DNA of 64,000 nucleotides from CAYRFQ01 sp964423615 (GCA_964423615.1 CAYRFQ010000020.1:44567-108566); one strand, 5' to 3'. Positions 43,755-54,133 are shown, numbered from the stretch's first letter. Notes: generated from the sequence alone by a model not told the origin. Program-made: numbers and translations.

Positions 43755-46700
43755 ATGACTTTTCCGGGTCAACACGACACATCCCGCAAACAAAAATTGA
43801 ACGAGATTATCGCCGAATACATCCGGACGAAAGACAACAGCGAACCACCAACGCCGGAAGCTCTGGCCGAACAACACCCGGAGTTCGCCCACGAGATCCG
43901 AGCCTACTTCATCGACCCCGAACACCCAAAGCCATCCCCAATAACCGACACTGCAACTCTTCCTCCGAGGGCTTCCACACCCGAGGATGTAGCGGGAACA
44001 CCGACACTCGGGCACGATCAAGATTCCGATCTCCAAACCAGCAATACCGTCCCTGACTTCGGCGACTACATACTTCTTGAGGAAATTGCTCGAGGCGGCA
44101 TGGGCGTCGTTTTCAAAGCCAAACAAGTGTCGCTCAACCGAGTCGTGGCTCTCAAGATGATTCTCTCGGGACAACTCGCCTCGTCGGACGATGTCGATCG
44201 TTTTCGCAAAGAAGCCGAAGCCGCCGCCAACCTCGATCACCCCAACGTCGTCCCCATTTTCGAAATCGGCGAAAACCAGGGGTCCCATTATTTCTCCATG
44301 AAACTGGTCGAGGGCGGAAGTCTCGCCGATCTAATTCCTGACCTTTCTCGCGACCCGAAAAAGGCCGTAACATTGATGGCCAAAGTCGCCAACGCCGTCC
44401 ACCACGCTCACCAACGAGGCATTTTGCATCGTGACCTCAAACCGCGAAACGTTCTGATCGATGCCGACAACGAACCCCTCGTTACCGATTTTGGAATCGC
44501 CAAAAAGGTCGAAGGTGAAGTCGGAATAACTCAAACGGGAACCATCCTCGGCACCCCGAGTTACATGTCTCCTGAACAAGCCCAAGCCGACAAGATTCTC
44601 ACTACCGGATCGGACGTCTACAGCCTGGGGGCCATTCTCTACGAATTGTTGACTGGACGTCCGCCTTTTGAAGGTCCGACACCGCTCGATATCATCCTGC
44701 AAGTCATCAACGAAGAACCGGTCTTGCCGCGAAAGTTGAATCCCCAAGTCGACCGAGATCTCGAAACGATTTGTTTAAAATGTCTCGCCAAAGAATCGGC
44801 GCTGCGCTATGGGTCCGCCGAGGCTTTCGCTGCCGACTTATTGAGGTGGTTGAATGACGAACCAATCCACGCCCGCCCGGCGAGTGGTTTCGAACGAACA
44901 GTCAAATGGGTTCGGCGACATCCAACAACGGCCATACTTTCGGCCGTTTGCGTGTTGGCCGTGGTCATAGGTCTTATCGGCGTACTTTACCAGTGGCGAG
45001 AGGCAGAGACGTCCCGAACGAAAGCCGAAGAAGCTCGCCAGAATGAACAGAGAGCCCGACTCGAGGAAAAGAAAGCTCGACTGGAAGCCGAACGCCAAAC
45101 CAAGCTCGCCAAGACCCAAGCAAAGCAACTCGTCACCCAACAGCGTCGAATCTGGAAAGAACTCCACGAAAGTAACCTTCTCAAGGCCAAATTCTTGTTC
45201 TCCCAAGGTCAACTCAACAAGACCGAACGAATCCTGTGGCAAGCCCATTTCATGCGACCCGACGAACACGACCAAAGAGCGTACTGGCAACTCTGGGCGT
45301 TGTATCGCAAACGGCCTCGCGTCAAGATAGCTAGGTGGCAGGGAGCCAATCCCGACTCGACACACAAACTCCTGGGATCCAACGCAAAACGAATCGTCAC
45401 GGCCAAAAACGACCAGTTGACAATTTGGGATCGAGGAAAAGCTCAACCTCTGGCGTCCTGGAAAATGACCCACGAACGACCTCACGCGGTCGCCCTCGCT
45501 CCGAATGAGCCACTGGTGGTCGTAAGCTATTTGTCCTCCGACGAGATCGAGTTGTGGAACTTCCAGGGCGAACCCAAACGCCTTGCGACCTCGTCGTTTC
45601 CAGCCCATTTGGAACTGGACTTGCGAGTCAAACTAGGGGCCGCTCTCGCCCGTGGCCTCATCAACGAATTCAACGAAGCAATGCTCGGTCGAGTTAACAC
45701 CAAAATGATGTTTCTCGGAAACGATCGACTGTGGATTAGCCGTGGAAAAAAAATCCAAGTAGTGGAAACGGCGTCACTGAAAACCCTAACCCAAACCACG
45801 TTGCAAGTCAGTACCGTAGCGGCTCTGGCCACTCGCCCGATTTCCTACAACGCCAACCAGGGTAAGTTACTCCTAACGACGGGCGGGCCAATCGAGGTAT
45901 GGACGTTGTCCCACGATTCGGGCAAACTGTTCTCACGCCACGAACTTCAACGCGACGCGAACGAGCACTTGATACGACAGAAGCCTTCGAGAAGAACAGC
46001 CTTCGACATCAACCTGAACGGGAAACAATTCTCTCTGCGTCAGCCAGTCATCACTCCCGATTGGAAATGGCTCGTGGCCCAAAACTCACGAGAGCAGACA
46101 CTAACTCTGTGGGACTTCAAGACTGGCCAGAAAGCCTCCTCCATCAGCCTACCCTCGGATTCTCAATCGTCCCGGATGTCGCCGGACCAACGATGGCTTG
46201 CCCTCAGCGGGCGGAAAGGCATTCGAGTATATACTGTGCCAGAACTTCGCTTGCGGATGTTCTTTCCTGAAGTTCAAGGAAAAGTGGGGTGGGCTGACGA
46301 GAGCAAACAAATGGTCGTACTCCAGGGCGATCGGATGGAGATATATCCGCTCGAACCGATTTCGCTCGACAAGACTCTTTTGGCTCCGAAATTCGGCATC
46401 TTCTTCGATGCTCAGGTCACCCCAAAAGGTTCAGTCATTCAAGAAGACCCGGCAATCGATGGCCTGCAGATTTCGACCAACGGCAAGACCAGAGAGATTG
46501 CTGGGAAATCGTGGTTCGGGACCTTCCAATCCCACCTTTGCGTCTCGGCAGACGAGAACTATGCGGCATCCGTATCGACGAACGTGTTCGGGGCGTCGGT
46601 CTGCATTTACGACCTCCGCAAAAACAAAATCCACACGCATGTCTTTTTAATCCACCCAGATGACTGGACAAAGGCAGTTAACGTTGACTCGCTGGCGTTC

Positions 46701-47471
46701 TTTCCGGGAGGCGAGAAACTGTTGGCTGGAACCGACCAAGGCCTTTTCGTTATCGACGTTGCGGCCAAACGAATGACCCGATATTTGCCGAATGAGTCAG
46801 AGTGGACTTTTCTACAATGCGACCTGCACCCTACGGGCTCCAAGATCGTTCTCGTTCGTTCGCGTAAAACCAAGAAGCTCGATCAACTCCCCCAGAATGA
46901 CTTTCCATTCTTGATTACCCTCGAAACCCAAACGAAAAAAATCCTGGCGAAAACGCCACTCGGCCTCTCCGAAGGGAATCCTACTTATTCTCCGGACGGG
47001 CAGTACATCCTGACGAAAGACAACTCGGCCATTCGAATTTATACTGCGACAGACTTGAAGTTCGTTTGGGAAGTAAAAACGGCAGCCAACAAGCTCCCTC
47101 AAGCCGTCCTTTCTCCGAATGGACGACTTATGGCGACATGGACTGTCATAGACGGAGATAAAATCGTTCTTTGGGACCTCAAACGCAAAGAACAACTTGC
47201 GACGGTGTCGCCCGAAAGTGGTTCGATCCTTGACGTTTCTTTTTCCGCAGACGGAACGAAACTCCAGTACGTGAGCCGAAAAAAAATTGGATCGGTGAAC
47301 CTCAAGACATACGAAGAAAACATGGTTTGGAACCTGGCTCGTTCGATGCCGGAGCTGAGACAACAATACGGAGACGCCGAGGTAGACAAAATGTTCCAAC
47401 GCCTGAGACGATCGCAACCGAAACTCGCGAACCAAATCGACTCCGAATTAGCTGCGAGCAAAACGGACTAA
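43755..47471 (+). CDS. Ser/Thr protein kinase with transmembrane helix and WD40-like sensor domain
   Basis: A 1238-residue receptor-like kinase. A short regulatory N-terminus (about 1-100) is followed by a Hanks-type kinase domain (about 104-365): glycine loop ARGGMGVVFKA, VALKMI lysine, catalytic ILHRDLKPRNVLID, VTDFGIAK, GTPSYMSPEQAQ and DVYSLGAILYELLTG. The transmembrane helix TAILSAVCVLAVVIGLIGVL sits near residue 393-412, followed by a charged coiled coil (about 415-480), then a large WD40-like propeller region with blades ending in WD or WDF (for example QLTIWD, LTLWDFKTG, IVLWDLKRK). The kinase is intracellular and the propeller probably extracytoplasmic. ATG 43755 has GAGG eight bases upstream. 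Its ligand and substrates are unknown. Confidence 0.93.
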   Translation: MTFPGQHDTSRKQKLNEIIAEYIRTKDNSEPPTPEALAEQHPEFAHEIRAYFIDPEHPKPSPITDTATLPPRASTPEDVAGTPTLGHDQDSDLQTSNTVPDFGDYILLEEIARGGMGVVFKAKQVSLNRVVALKMILSGQLASSDDVDRFRKEAEAAANLDHPNVVPIFEIGENQGSHYFSMKLVEGGSLADLIPDLSRDPKKAVTLMAKVANAVHHAHQRGILHRDLKPRNVLIDADNEPLVTDFGIAKKVEGEVGITQTGTILGTPSYMSPEQAQADKILTTGSDVYSLGAILYELLTGRPPFEGPTPLDIILQVINEEPVLPRKLNPQVDRDLETICLKCLAKESALRYGSAEAFAADLLRWLNDEPIHARPASGFERTVKWVRRHPTTAILSAVCVLAVVIGLIGVLYQWREAETSRTKAEEARQNEQRARLEEKKARLEAERQTKLAKTQAKQLVTQQRRIWKELHESNLLKAKFLFSQGQLNKTERILWQAHFMRPDEHDQRAYWQLWALYRKRPRVKIARWQGANPDSTHKLLGSNAKRIVTAKNDQLTIWDRGKAQPLASWKMTHERPHAVALAPNEPLVVVSYLSSDEIELWNFQGEPKRLATSSFPAHLELDLRVKLGAALARGLINEFNEAMLGRVNTKMMFLGNDRLWISRGKKIQVVETASLKTLTQTTLQVSTVAALATRPISYNANQGKLLLTTGGPIEVWTLSHDSGKLFSRHELQRDANEHLIRQKPSRRTAFDINLNGKQFSLRQPVITPDWKWLVAQNSREQTLTLWDFKTGQKASSISLPSDSQSSRMSPDQRWLALSGRKGIRVYTVPELRLRMFFPEVQGKVGWADESKQMVVLQGDRMEIYPLEPISLDKTLLAPKFGIFFDAQVTPKGSVIQEDPAIDGLQISTNGKTREIAGKSWFGTFQSHLCVSADENYAASVSTNVFGASVCIYDLRKNKIHTHVFLIHPDDWTKAVNVDSLAFFPGGEKLLAGTDQGLFVIDVAAKRMTRYLPNESEWTFLQCDLHPTGSKIVLVRSRKTKKLDQLPQNDFPFLITLETQTKKILAKTPLGLSEGNPTYSPDGQYILTKDNSAIRIYTATDLKFVWEVKTAANKLPQAVLSPNGRLMATWTVIDGDKIVLWDLKRKEQLATVSPESGSILDVSFSADGTKLQYVSRKKIGSVNLKTYEENMVWNLARSMPELRQQYGDAEVDKMFQRLRRSQPKLANQIDSELAASKTD

Positions 47472-47476
47472 CCAGC

Positions 47477-48298
47477 TCACAGTTCCTCAACGATTCGCTT
47501 GACGAGGACCCGCAGTTTCGCTTCGGTCTTGTTGGCTACCGCAATGATGTCATTGACGTTGGCCGGTTCGAGAGCATCCGGGAGACACATGTCAGTGATG
47601 ATCGAAAAGCCCAAGTTTCTCAGACCTGCGTGAACGCCAACGATCACTTCCGGCACAGTCGACATCCCAACGACATCCGCCCCCAACGTTCGGAGCGCCC
47701 GATACTCGGCTCGCGTTTCCAAGTTCGGACCAGAAACCGCAACGAAGACCCCTTTCTTGACAGGAACCTTCTCTTCGATCGCGAGCCGTTCGGCCAACCC
47801 GATCAATTCCTGGTCGTATGGCTGCGACATGTCCGGAAACCGAATCCCGAGCCGTTCATCATTCTTGCCGATGAGGGGGTTATCGCCCAACAAGTTGATG
47901 TGGTCCTCGATGATCATGATGTCGCCGTTGGACCATTGCGGATTCATTCCGCCGCAAGCGTTTGTAATAATAAGAACTTCGCACCCGAGAGTCCGCATGA
48001 CACGAACCGGGAAAGTGATATCCTTGAGCGAGTATCCCTCGTAGAAGTGAATCCGCCCCTCCATGGCCATGACGGTCTTTCCCGAGAGCTGGCCACAAAC
48101 CAAACGACCGGCGTGGGACTGGACCGTCGACACGGGAAAGTGGGGAATGTCGCCATACGAGATGGCTGCTTCTGCCGTAATCTCTTCCGTCAACTTGCCC
48201 AGACCCGTCCCCAAAATGATCCCGACCTTGGGAGTCCCATTCCAGCGGCTTTGGATGTAAGACTTGGCTTCTTCGACCTTATCGAAAATATCGAGCAT
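47477..48298 (-). CDS. punA: purine nucleoside phosphorylase
   Basis: A 273-residue trimeric-type (class I) purine nucleoside phosphorylase, which splits purine (deoxy)ribonucleosides with phosphate to base and (deoxy)ribose-1-phosphate. Motifs are in order: VGIILGTGLGKL (phosphate site), FPVSTVQSHAGRLVCG (His-Ala-Gly), VMAMEGRIHFYEGY, ITNACGGMN (nucleoside binding), GVFVAVSGPNLETRAEY, and DVVGMSTVPEVIVGVHAG with the base-binding segment. Length is typical, and the start is supported by the conserved N-terminus. It converges with the kinase gene, with only five bases between the stops. The punA symbol is assigned by family likeness. Confidence 0.95.
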   Translation of the reverse strand: MLDIFDKVEEAKSYIQSRWNGTPKVGIILGTGLGKLTEEITAEAAISYGDIPHFPVSTVQSHAGRLVCGQLSGKTVMAMEGRIHFYEGYSLKDITFPVRVMRTLGCEVLIITNACGGMNPQWSNGDIMIIEDHINLLGDNPLIGKNDERLGIRFPDMSQPYDQELIGLAERLAIEEKVPVKKGVFVAVSGPNLETRAEYRALRTLGADVVGMSTVPEVIVGVHAGLRNLGFSIITDMCLPDALEPANVNDIIAVANKTEAKLRVLVKRIVEEL

Positions 48299-48489
48299 GA
48301 CGTTGATCCGTTGGCAAGTATTGTGGATTTGAACGGGGCAAGGAAAGTATTATTGATATCAATAGCCTCTACGGCGGCAAGCGAGAGTTCGCGAAGGACT
48401 CCGGTCGCATTCTCTCAACTCCGCACCCAAGCCGAAACACAAGAGAAGATGTCTGGCTCGGCGACAACATTCAACCACGGATAGCAATC

Positions 48490-49488
48490 ATGGCAGTCAA
48501 CGCAACTCCCCAATACTCCGAAGCAGAACAAGAATACAAACAAGCCAAGACGGCAGAGGAAAAACTCGCGTGCCTGCGAAAAATGTACGTCCTGTTGCCC
48601 AAACACAAGGCGAGCGAGAAGGTCCAAAAGGACCTCAAAACCAAAATCAGCGAACTCCGTAAAGAACTCGAACGCGAAAAACAAAGCAGCAAAAAAACCG
48701 GAGTCAGTTACCGCATTCCAAAACAGGGAGCCGGACAATATGTCTTCGTAGGTGGTCCAAATGTCGGCAAAAGTGCGTTGCTCGCCAGCGTGACAAAAGC
48801 CAAACCCGAAGTCGCCGAATATCCCTTTACAACGCGCGAACCCAAAGCTGGAATGATGGAGTGGGAAGACGTTCGGCTTCAACTCATTGACTTACCACCA
48901 ATCACGGCGGACTTCATGGAACCCTACGTCGCAAGCATGATCCGCAGTTCCGACGCAGCCCTGTTCATGGTGGACCTTGGCGATGACGACGGACCTTTCG
49001 TCGCCGAAGCCGTCTTGGAAAAACTGGCTTCGGTCAAGACTGAACTCGTTGGCGAACTGCCCGACGAAGACCCCGAATTGGACCCCGGCATCATGCACGT
49101 CAAAACGATATTGGTCGCAAACAAAAAAGACGCTCCCGATGCCGAAGACCGTCTCGAAATCCTGAAAGAAGTAGTCGGCGATCGCTTCCCCATCCACGTC
49201 ATTTCGGTCACCGCCAACGAAGGCATCTCCGAGCTCCAAACGGCCATGTTTGAGTTCTTGAACGTCATCCGCATCTACACCAAACAGCCAGGCAAGCCCG
49301 CCGACATGACGTCACCATTTACATGTCCCGAAGGAAGTACAGTCGTCGATCTGGCAGGACTCGTTCACAAGGACTTCATCGAGAAACTCAAGTCCGCCAA
49401 GGTGTGGGGGACAGCGGTGCATGACGGGCAATCCGTCGGCCGAGATCATGTGTTGAGTGATAAAGACGTTGTGGAATTGCATGTGTAG
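48490..49488 (+). CDS. OBG/DRG-family GTPase with C-terminal TGS domain
   Basis: A 332-residue P-loop GTPase. A charged helical N-terminus (about 10-70) precedes the G domain: G1 is YVFVGGPNVGKSALLA (about residue 84), G2 around YPFTTREPKAG, G3 is LIDLPPIT (with Pro instead of the usual Gly), G4 is VANKKDAPDAE (NKKD) and G5 near ISVTANEG. The C-terminus from about residue 255 (IRIYTKQPGKPADMTSPF, CPEGSTVVDLAGLVHKDF, VGRDHVLSDKDVVELHV) is a TGS domain, as in DRG and ObgE-related proteins. These proteins are tied to ribosome or RNA functions. Promoter and partners are unclear. Start ATG 48490 fits the family. Confidence 0.9.
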   Translation: MAVNATPQYSEAEQEYKQAKTAEEKLACLRKMYVLLPKHKASEKVQKDLKTKISELRKELEREKQSSKKTGVSYRIPKQGAGQYVFVGGPNVGKSALLASVTKAKPEVAEYPFTTREPKAGMMEWEDVRLQLIDLPPITADFMEPYVASMIRSSDAALFMVDLGDDDGPFVAEAVLEKLASVKTELVGELPDEDPELDPGIMHVKTILVANKKDAPDAEDRLEILKEVVGDRFPIHVISVTANEGISELQTAMFEFLNVIRIYTKQPGKPADMTSPFTCPEGSTVVDLAGLVHKDFIEKLKSAKVWGTAVHDGQSVGRDHVLSDKDVVELHV

Positions 49489-49960
49489 AAGAGACATAGA
49501 CTGCAAACTCATTGCAGGGAAAGTACACGCGAGCCGCGTGCGCTTACGAAACAAACGATCATTGATTTCCCGTTCCCAGTGTGCCTGCTACTTTAACCAC
49601 GCAAGCCTCAATAGATCTGGCATTGTCTAGGCTGTCATCACGAAGGATACCTCGGATATCACAAAGCGTCATGGACATAGATCCCCCGGCAGACCTCACG
49701 TTTGCTGTGCTCGTCTTCCAGAACAGTGTTAGGAATGATGCTCTGACGTGGTCCAGCTAATCGGACAAAACGTCGCTGCTTGACATCCTTGTAAAAATCG
49801 GTTTGCAGGGATGTCAAAAGGCTAGCAAACCAAACAGTAACGTCGTTCCCTCGGCAAGATTCAGGCTCATGTGGAAAAATCCTAAACGGGCGGTTCAGCT
49901 ACCCTCTACAGACTCATTCCTTGAGACTTAATCTTGCCGAAGGAATATATCCTCGCTCGC
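49489..49960. other. intergenic region, no gene seen
   Basis: 472 bases between the TGS GTPase stop and the gyrB stop (convergent). No recognisable gene or RNA is present. Confidence 0.5.
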
Positions 49961-52552
49961 TTACGCCCCATGGAAATCCACGTCCGTCGCCTCAATCGCG
50001 TGCTTGTTGATAAAATCTCGACGTGGTTCGACTTTCTCACCCATCAACGTGCGGAACATATCTTCGGCCTTTTGGGCGTCTTCCAGTTTTACACGGATGA
50101 GGCTACGTTTCTCTGGGTCGAGAGTCGTGTCCCACAACTCGTCGTCATCCATTTCACCCAGGCCCTTAAACCGGGTGACCGACATCCCTTTTTCGCCGAG
50201 GCGACGAACCTCGGCGACAAGATCACGAAGTTGCGGGATATGTTTGCTCGAATCGCCCTGTTCAACCAGGAAGCGTTGCGGGGGTTCGCGTCCCGCAATT
50301 CGGTCCAACGGAACCAAATCACCAGCACTCAGCCCATGTTTTTGTAAGACTTTCAGAGCCTCGTTAACGGTTCGAACTTCTCGCAATTCTTGAACTACAA
50401 ACAATTCGTTAATCGATGGCGAAGCCCCATTGTTCTCGCCGTCTCCAGCCATTTCGTCACCGACTTCCAAATCGTGACCAAGCGCCTGGGCTTGCTCGTT
50501 GCGAAACGCCTCCATTTCGTCCCGAGCATAGAACCAATATTCGTTTCCTCCAAACAACGCATGGAACTGCGGAGCACCGCCTTTTTCCATGTCGACCCGT
50601 TTGAGGAAAGAGTCCAAGTTGATGCCTCGGCGTTCAAGGATCGCAAATCCGGACAACACCGCCTTGAAGAGGACGTCCACGATGGCTCGGAGTTCATCGC
50701 CCTCAAACACCTTCGTTTCGCCCAACTCTCCGGTCACCAGATTCAACACCGGAGTCACATGCAGCTTCGTTTCGTCAAGACCACGAGACTTCAATTCTTC
50801 TTCCATCTCTTCCGCCGTTTGGACGAATCGAGCTTTCTTCTTGATGGTGACCTTGTACAGCGGTGGTCGAGCGACGTAGATATGTCCTTCCTGGATGAGT
50901 TTCTGCATTTGCCGGTAAAAGAACGTCAACAACAACGTCCGAATATGTTGCCCGTCGACGTCAGCATCGGTCAGTAACACAACTTTGCCATACCGGAGAC
51001 CGTCGAGTGTTTCCGTGTTCTCAATATCGACGCCGATCGCGCTAATCAAACTCCTGATTTCCTCGTTATTGAGAACTTTTTCGAGGCGGGCTTTCTCGAC
51101 GTTAATGACCTTACCGCGCAGAGGCAAGATGGCCTGATTCTCAGGATTACGACCACTTGCGGCCGTCCCACCAGCAGACTGACCTTCCACAATGAACAAT
51201 TCGGCTTCATCGCTATTACGTTTCGTACAATCGATCAACTTCCCAGGAAGACTACCCGAGTTCAGAATACTCTTGCGTTCTTTGGCAGCCTTGCGGGCTT
51301 TGGCAGCCGCTTCGCGAGCTTCGGCAGCCAAGGAAACCTTCTGCAGTATCGTTTTGGCGGACTGCGGATTGTGCTCCAAGTAGAGTTTCAACTCTTCGCT
51401 AACGACGCTGGCAACAGCTCGTTCAGTTTCTGGAGTGTTTAACCGACGCTTATTGTTCGACTCGAACACTGGATTAGGAAGTTTGACATTAACGATTGCT
51501 GTGATGCCTTCGCGATAATCGACTCCTTCGACTTTGAGATCCTTCTTGAACGCATTGGCTTGAGAAGCATAAGCACCAAGAGTTCGTGTAAGTGCTGTTC
51601 GAAATCCTGTTAAATGCGTTCCCCCGTCTGGGTTATAACCATTGTTGGCATAACACCGAATCCGCTCTTGATCCCCGTCGGTATACTGGATAGCCACTTC
51701 AACCCGGGAATCCTCAAACTCGCTATTCATGTAAATCACGTCGTCATGGATCGGCGTCTCATCTCGATTCAAATACTCAACAAACTTATCAATCCCACCT
51801 TCCGCTTCGAACACGACCTCTTTTTTCTCAACACTTCGTTCGTCTGTCAGAATTATCTTGACACCTTTGTTCAGATAGGAGAGTTCGCGAAGACGATCTT
51901 CCAGCGTGGCAAAGTCGAAATTCCGATCTTTGAATATTTCTGGATCCGGCGAAAAAGTAATTTTCGTACCCGTCCGGCCACTCGATGCCCCAATCTCCTT
52001 GACCTCGGTGATTGCCTTTCCCCGTTCATACTCTTGCACATAGACTTTTCCACCCCGGCGAATTTCGGCCACCGTTCTTTCACTCAAGGCCGTAACTGCT
52101 TTGGCACCCATCCCATGAAGACCCACAGAGACTTTGTACGCTTGGTTATCGAACTTGGCCCCAGACCCCGTCTTCGTCATAATCATTTCAAGCACAGGTA
52201 TCTGTGCCTTCGGATGAATCTCGACAGGAATGCCTCGTCCGTCATCACTAACTGCGAGACTCCCTTCCAAGTTAATTTTGACATGGATGTTCTTCGCATA
52301 TCCTGCAACAGCCTCATCGATGCTGTTGTAAACCAGTTCATAAACAAGATGGTGAAGCCCTGAAGTTGTCGTATCACCTATGTACATTCCCGGGCGCGCT
52401 CGAATATGTTCCGCATCTTGGAGGTGTTGATAATTCTCGACCGTCACGTCCCCAGGACGATTATCAGTCTCATCCGATAAAACCGTTGCAGGTGGACCAC
52501 CTTCTGTTTCTGTTTGTGGCTCATTTGGAGTTACAGAAGTATCATCAATCAT
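49961..52552 (-). CDS. gyrB: DNA gyrase subunit B
   Basis: An 863-residue GyrB, the ATPase subunit of gyrase that introduces negative supercoils. The GHKL domain shows RPGMYIGDTT, ELVYNSIDEA, VSDDGRGIPVE and GLHGMGAKAV. The TOPRIM region contains LFIVEGQSAGGTAASG, in which the residue after EG is Gln where Asp is usual, and LLTDADVDGQHI with the metal-binding acids. ILPLRGKVINVEKAR is the conserved neighbour. The tail has VTRFKGLGEMDDDELWDTT (about residue 793). About 140 residues separate KRVDMEKG (about 651) from this tail, giving a long protein. The gene is downstream of dciA in the replication cluster, with 78 bp between them. Function is secure. Confidence 0.97.
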   Translation of the reverse strand: MIDDTSVTPNEPQTETEGGPPATVLSDETDNRPGDVTVENYQHLQDAEHIRARPGMYIGDTTTSGLHHLVYELVYNSIDEAVAGYAKNIHVKINLEGSLAVSDDGRGIPVEIHPKAQIPVLEMIMTKTGSGAKFDNQAYKVSVGLHGMGAKAVTALSERTVAEIRRGGKVYVQEYERGKAITEVKEIGASSGRTGTKITFSPDPEIFKDRNFDFATLEDRLRELSYLNKGVKIILTDERSVEKKEVVFEAEGGIDKFVEYLNRDETPIHDDVIYMNSEFEDSRVEVAIQYTDGDQERIRCYANNGYNPDGGTHLTGFRTALTRTLGAYASQANAFKKDLKVEGVDYREGITAIVNVKLPNPVFESNNKRRLNTPETERAVASVVSEELKLYLEHNPQSAKTILQKVSLAAEAREAAAKARKAAKERKSILNSGSLPGKLIDCTKRNSDEAELFIVEGQSAGGTAASGRNPENQAILPLRGKVINVEKARLEKVLNNEEIRSLISAIGVDIENTETLDGLRYGKVVLLTDADVDGQHIRTLLLTFFYRQMQKLIQEGHIYVARPPLYKVTIKKKARFVQTAEEMEEELKSRGLDETKLHVTPVLNLVTGELGETKVFEGDELRAIVDVLFKAVLSGFAILERRGINLDSFLKRVDMEKGGAPQFHALFGGNEYWFYARDEMEAFRNEQAQALGHDLEVGDEMAGDGENNGASPSINELFVVQELREVRTVNEALKVLQKHGLSAGDLVPLDRIAGREPPQRFLVEQGDSSKHIPQLRDLVAEVRRLGEKGMSVTRFKGLGEMDDDELWDTTLDPEKRSLIRVKLEDAQKAEDMFRTLMGEKVEPRRDFINKHAIEATDVDFHGA

Positions 52553-52630
52553 AAGTTGTCCCTCTTCTATCAGATAACATCAAGCCGAGATGTTCGTCCT
52601 CGAGATCAACACGACATCAAGGCAAATTAC

Positions 52631-52957
52631 TTATTTTTCGTAATCCCAAGTTCCCGCCCGGAAGCGCAAGTCGGTAACCGTTTTTTCTGGCAAATTCTGT
52701 CGGATACGTTCGAGCAACTTACGTTTATGAAAACTGGCAAGCTCTTGCAGGATCGCTGAATTGGCCACTTCGATTTCCAACACCCCACGTCGGAGGCGAA
52801 CGACGCGGGTCAACTTGGCGTGCTTTGGATCAACCGTCTCGGCCCAGGCTTGTTCGATCCGCATGCGACCTTGCTTGCGTCCCCAACCACGGGAAACAAA
52901 AAGGCGACTCAATATCTCTCGCAGCGTTTCGGGGCCTTTTTTCTCGCCGTCCATCAT
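52631..52957 (-). CDS. dciA: DciA/DUF721 replicative helicase loader
   Basis: A 108-residue DUF721 protein, now called DciA, an ancestral loader of the DnaB helicase found in bacteria lacking DnaC or DnaI. The KH-like core is GPETLREILSRLFVSRGW (start) with RMRIEQAWAETVDPKHAKLT, RGVLEIEVANSAILQELA and the C-terminal FRAGTWDY. The Trp, Val and Leu positions of the family are present. ATG 52957 has GAGGG about six bases upstream, and an adjacent ATG three bases later is an alternative. It lies 42 bp after dnaN and 78 bp before gyrB on the same strand, consistent with an operon of replication genes. The size suits a DciA without extra domains. Confidence 0.9.
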   Translation of the reverse strand: MMDGEKKGPETLREILSRLFVSRGWGRKQGRMRIEQAWAETVDPKHAKLTRVVRLRRGVLEIEVANSAILQELASFHKRKLLERIRQNLPEKTVTDLRFRAGTWDYEK

Positions 52958-52999
52958 GCGAAGCCCTCGATCTGATCGCAGTAATATCGGCAGTAAGTG

Positions 53000-54133
53000 T
53001 TAACCCTTGGGTGCGTTCGGCACCAACGGAACAACGACATAGGTATAATTATTATCGGCATTTCGAAACACCGCTGCGGTTCTTCCATCGACTAAATCCA
53101 AGGTCATCTCCTCGTCCTCGTTGACTACTCGCAACATCTCAACCAGGTACTTCGGGTTAAAGCTAATTTCCAACGGTTCGTCGTTGTACTCAAGATCCAG
53201 CTCGACCTTGGATCGTCCAGCTCCAGCACCACGGGCTTGCAGAGTCAGCTTGCCGTCTCCGAACGCAAACGTGACCGCTTGGCTCTCTTCGTCCGTCATG
53301 ATCGCCGCTTGCCGCACGGCTGCAAAAAAACGAGGAATGTCGAGCGGAAGCCGAACACCAGAGTTTTTCGGAATGACTTGTGAGTAATTCGGAAAACGTC
53401 CTTCGACTAGCCGACTGTGAATTGTGGCTCGTTCGGTTTTGATGAGGATGTCGTTCGTGCGGATGGCCACACGCACAGCTTCCTCGGGATCCTGGAGGTT
53501 CCGCTCCAAAAGCGTCATGGCTTTATCGGGAACGGCCGGGATTTTATCTTGCGTCGAGTGACTGCCGTGCTGGGCCGCAGGTCCTTCGCAAAGGGCGAGA
53601 CGGCGACCATCCGTTGCCACAAGACGAGCCATATCTCCATCGAATTCCCACAAAATCCCGGTCATCGCGGCGTACTTCGTTTGATCTTGGTTCGAGACAG
53701 CAAAGTTCGTTCGGCGAATCATGTTGCGGAGTACGCCCGCACTCATCTGGTGATACTGGTCTCCCTCGAACGACGGTACAGGCATAAAAATCGATGGGTC
53801 TTGCCCCATCATTTCGAATTCGGCTTTCTCTCCTCGGATGGAACACGAATCGGGATCGGCTTCGATCGTGATGACTTGATCCGTCGTTTCTCGCAAAATC
53901 GAGAGCACACGAGAAGAAGGAAGCAGAACCTCTCCCGGGTTCTCCACTTCCTGGACACTTCCAACCGTCATGGAGATTCCGACTTCTTCGTCGGTGGCAA
54001 TGAGTGTGCATCGTTCTTCGTCAACAATCATCTTAATGTTGTGAAGGATTTCGTTGACTGACCTGGGGGCAACGGCAACACTCACAAGTTGGCACGCCTC
54101 GAGTAATCCTTCACGATGGCAAACGATTTTCAT
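53000..54133 (-). CDS. dnaN: DNA polymerase III sliding clamp (beta subunit)
   Basis: A 377-residue beta clamp, a ring-shaped homodimer that holds DnaE on DNA. The three-domain clamp pattern is visible: the N-terminal MKIVCHREGLLEACQLVSVAV, a middle domain with YAAMTGILWEFDGDMARLVATDGRRLALCEG (shortened) and the C-terminal FNPKYLVEMLRVV and VVPLVPNAP. The LVATDGRRLA and final hydrophobic tail (a partner-binding pocket) are the most conserved parts. Length is typical. ATG 54133 is preceded by GGAG. dnaA lies upstream with a 359-bp gap and dciA follows 42 bp downstream, giving the usual origin gene order. Confidence 0.97.
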   Translation of the reverse strand: MKIVCHREGLLEACQLVSVAVAPRSVNEILHNIKMIVDEERCTLIATDEEVGISMTVGSVQEVENPGEVLLPSSRVLSILRETTDQVITIEADPDSCSIRGEKAEFEMMGQDPSIFMPVPSFEGDQYHQMSAGVLRNMIRRTNFAVSNQDQTKYAAMTGILWEFDGDMARLVATDGRRLALCEGPAAQHGSHSTQDKIPAVPDKAMTLLERNLQDPEEAVRVAIRTNDILIKTERATIHSRLVEGRFPNYSQVIPKNSGVRLPLDIPRFFAAVRQAAIMTDEESQAVTFAFGDGKLTLQARGAGAGRSKVELDLEYNDEPLEISFNPKYLVEMLRVVNEDEEMTLDLVDGRTAAVFRNADNNYTYVVVPLVPNAPKG

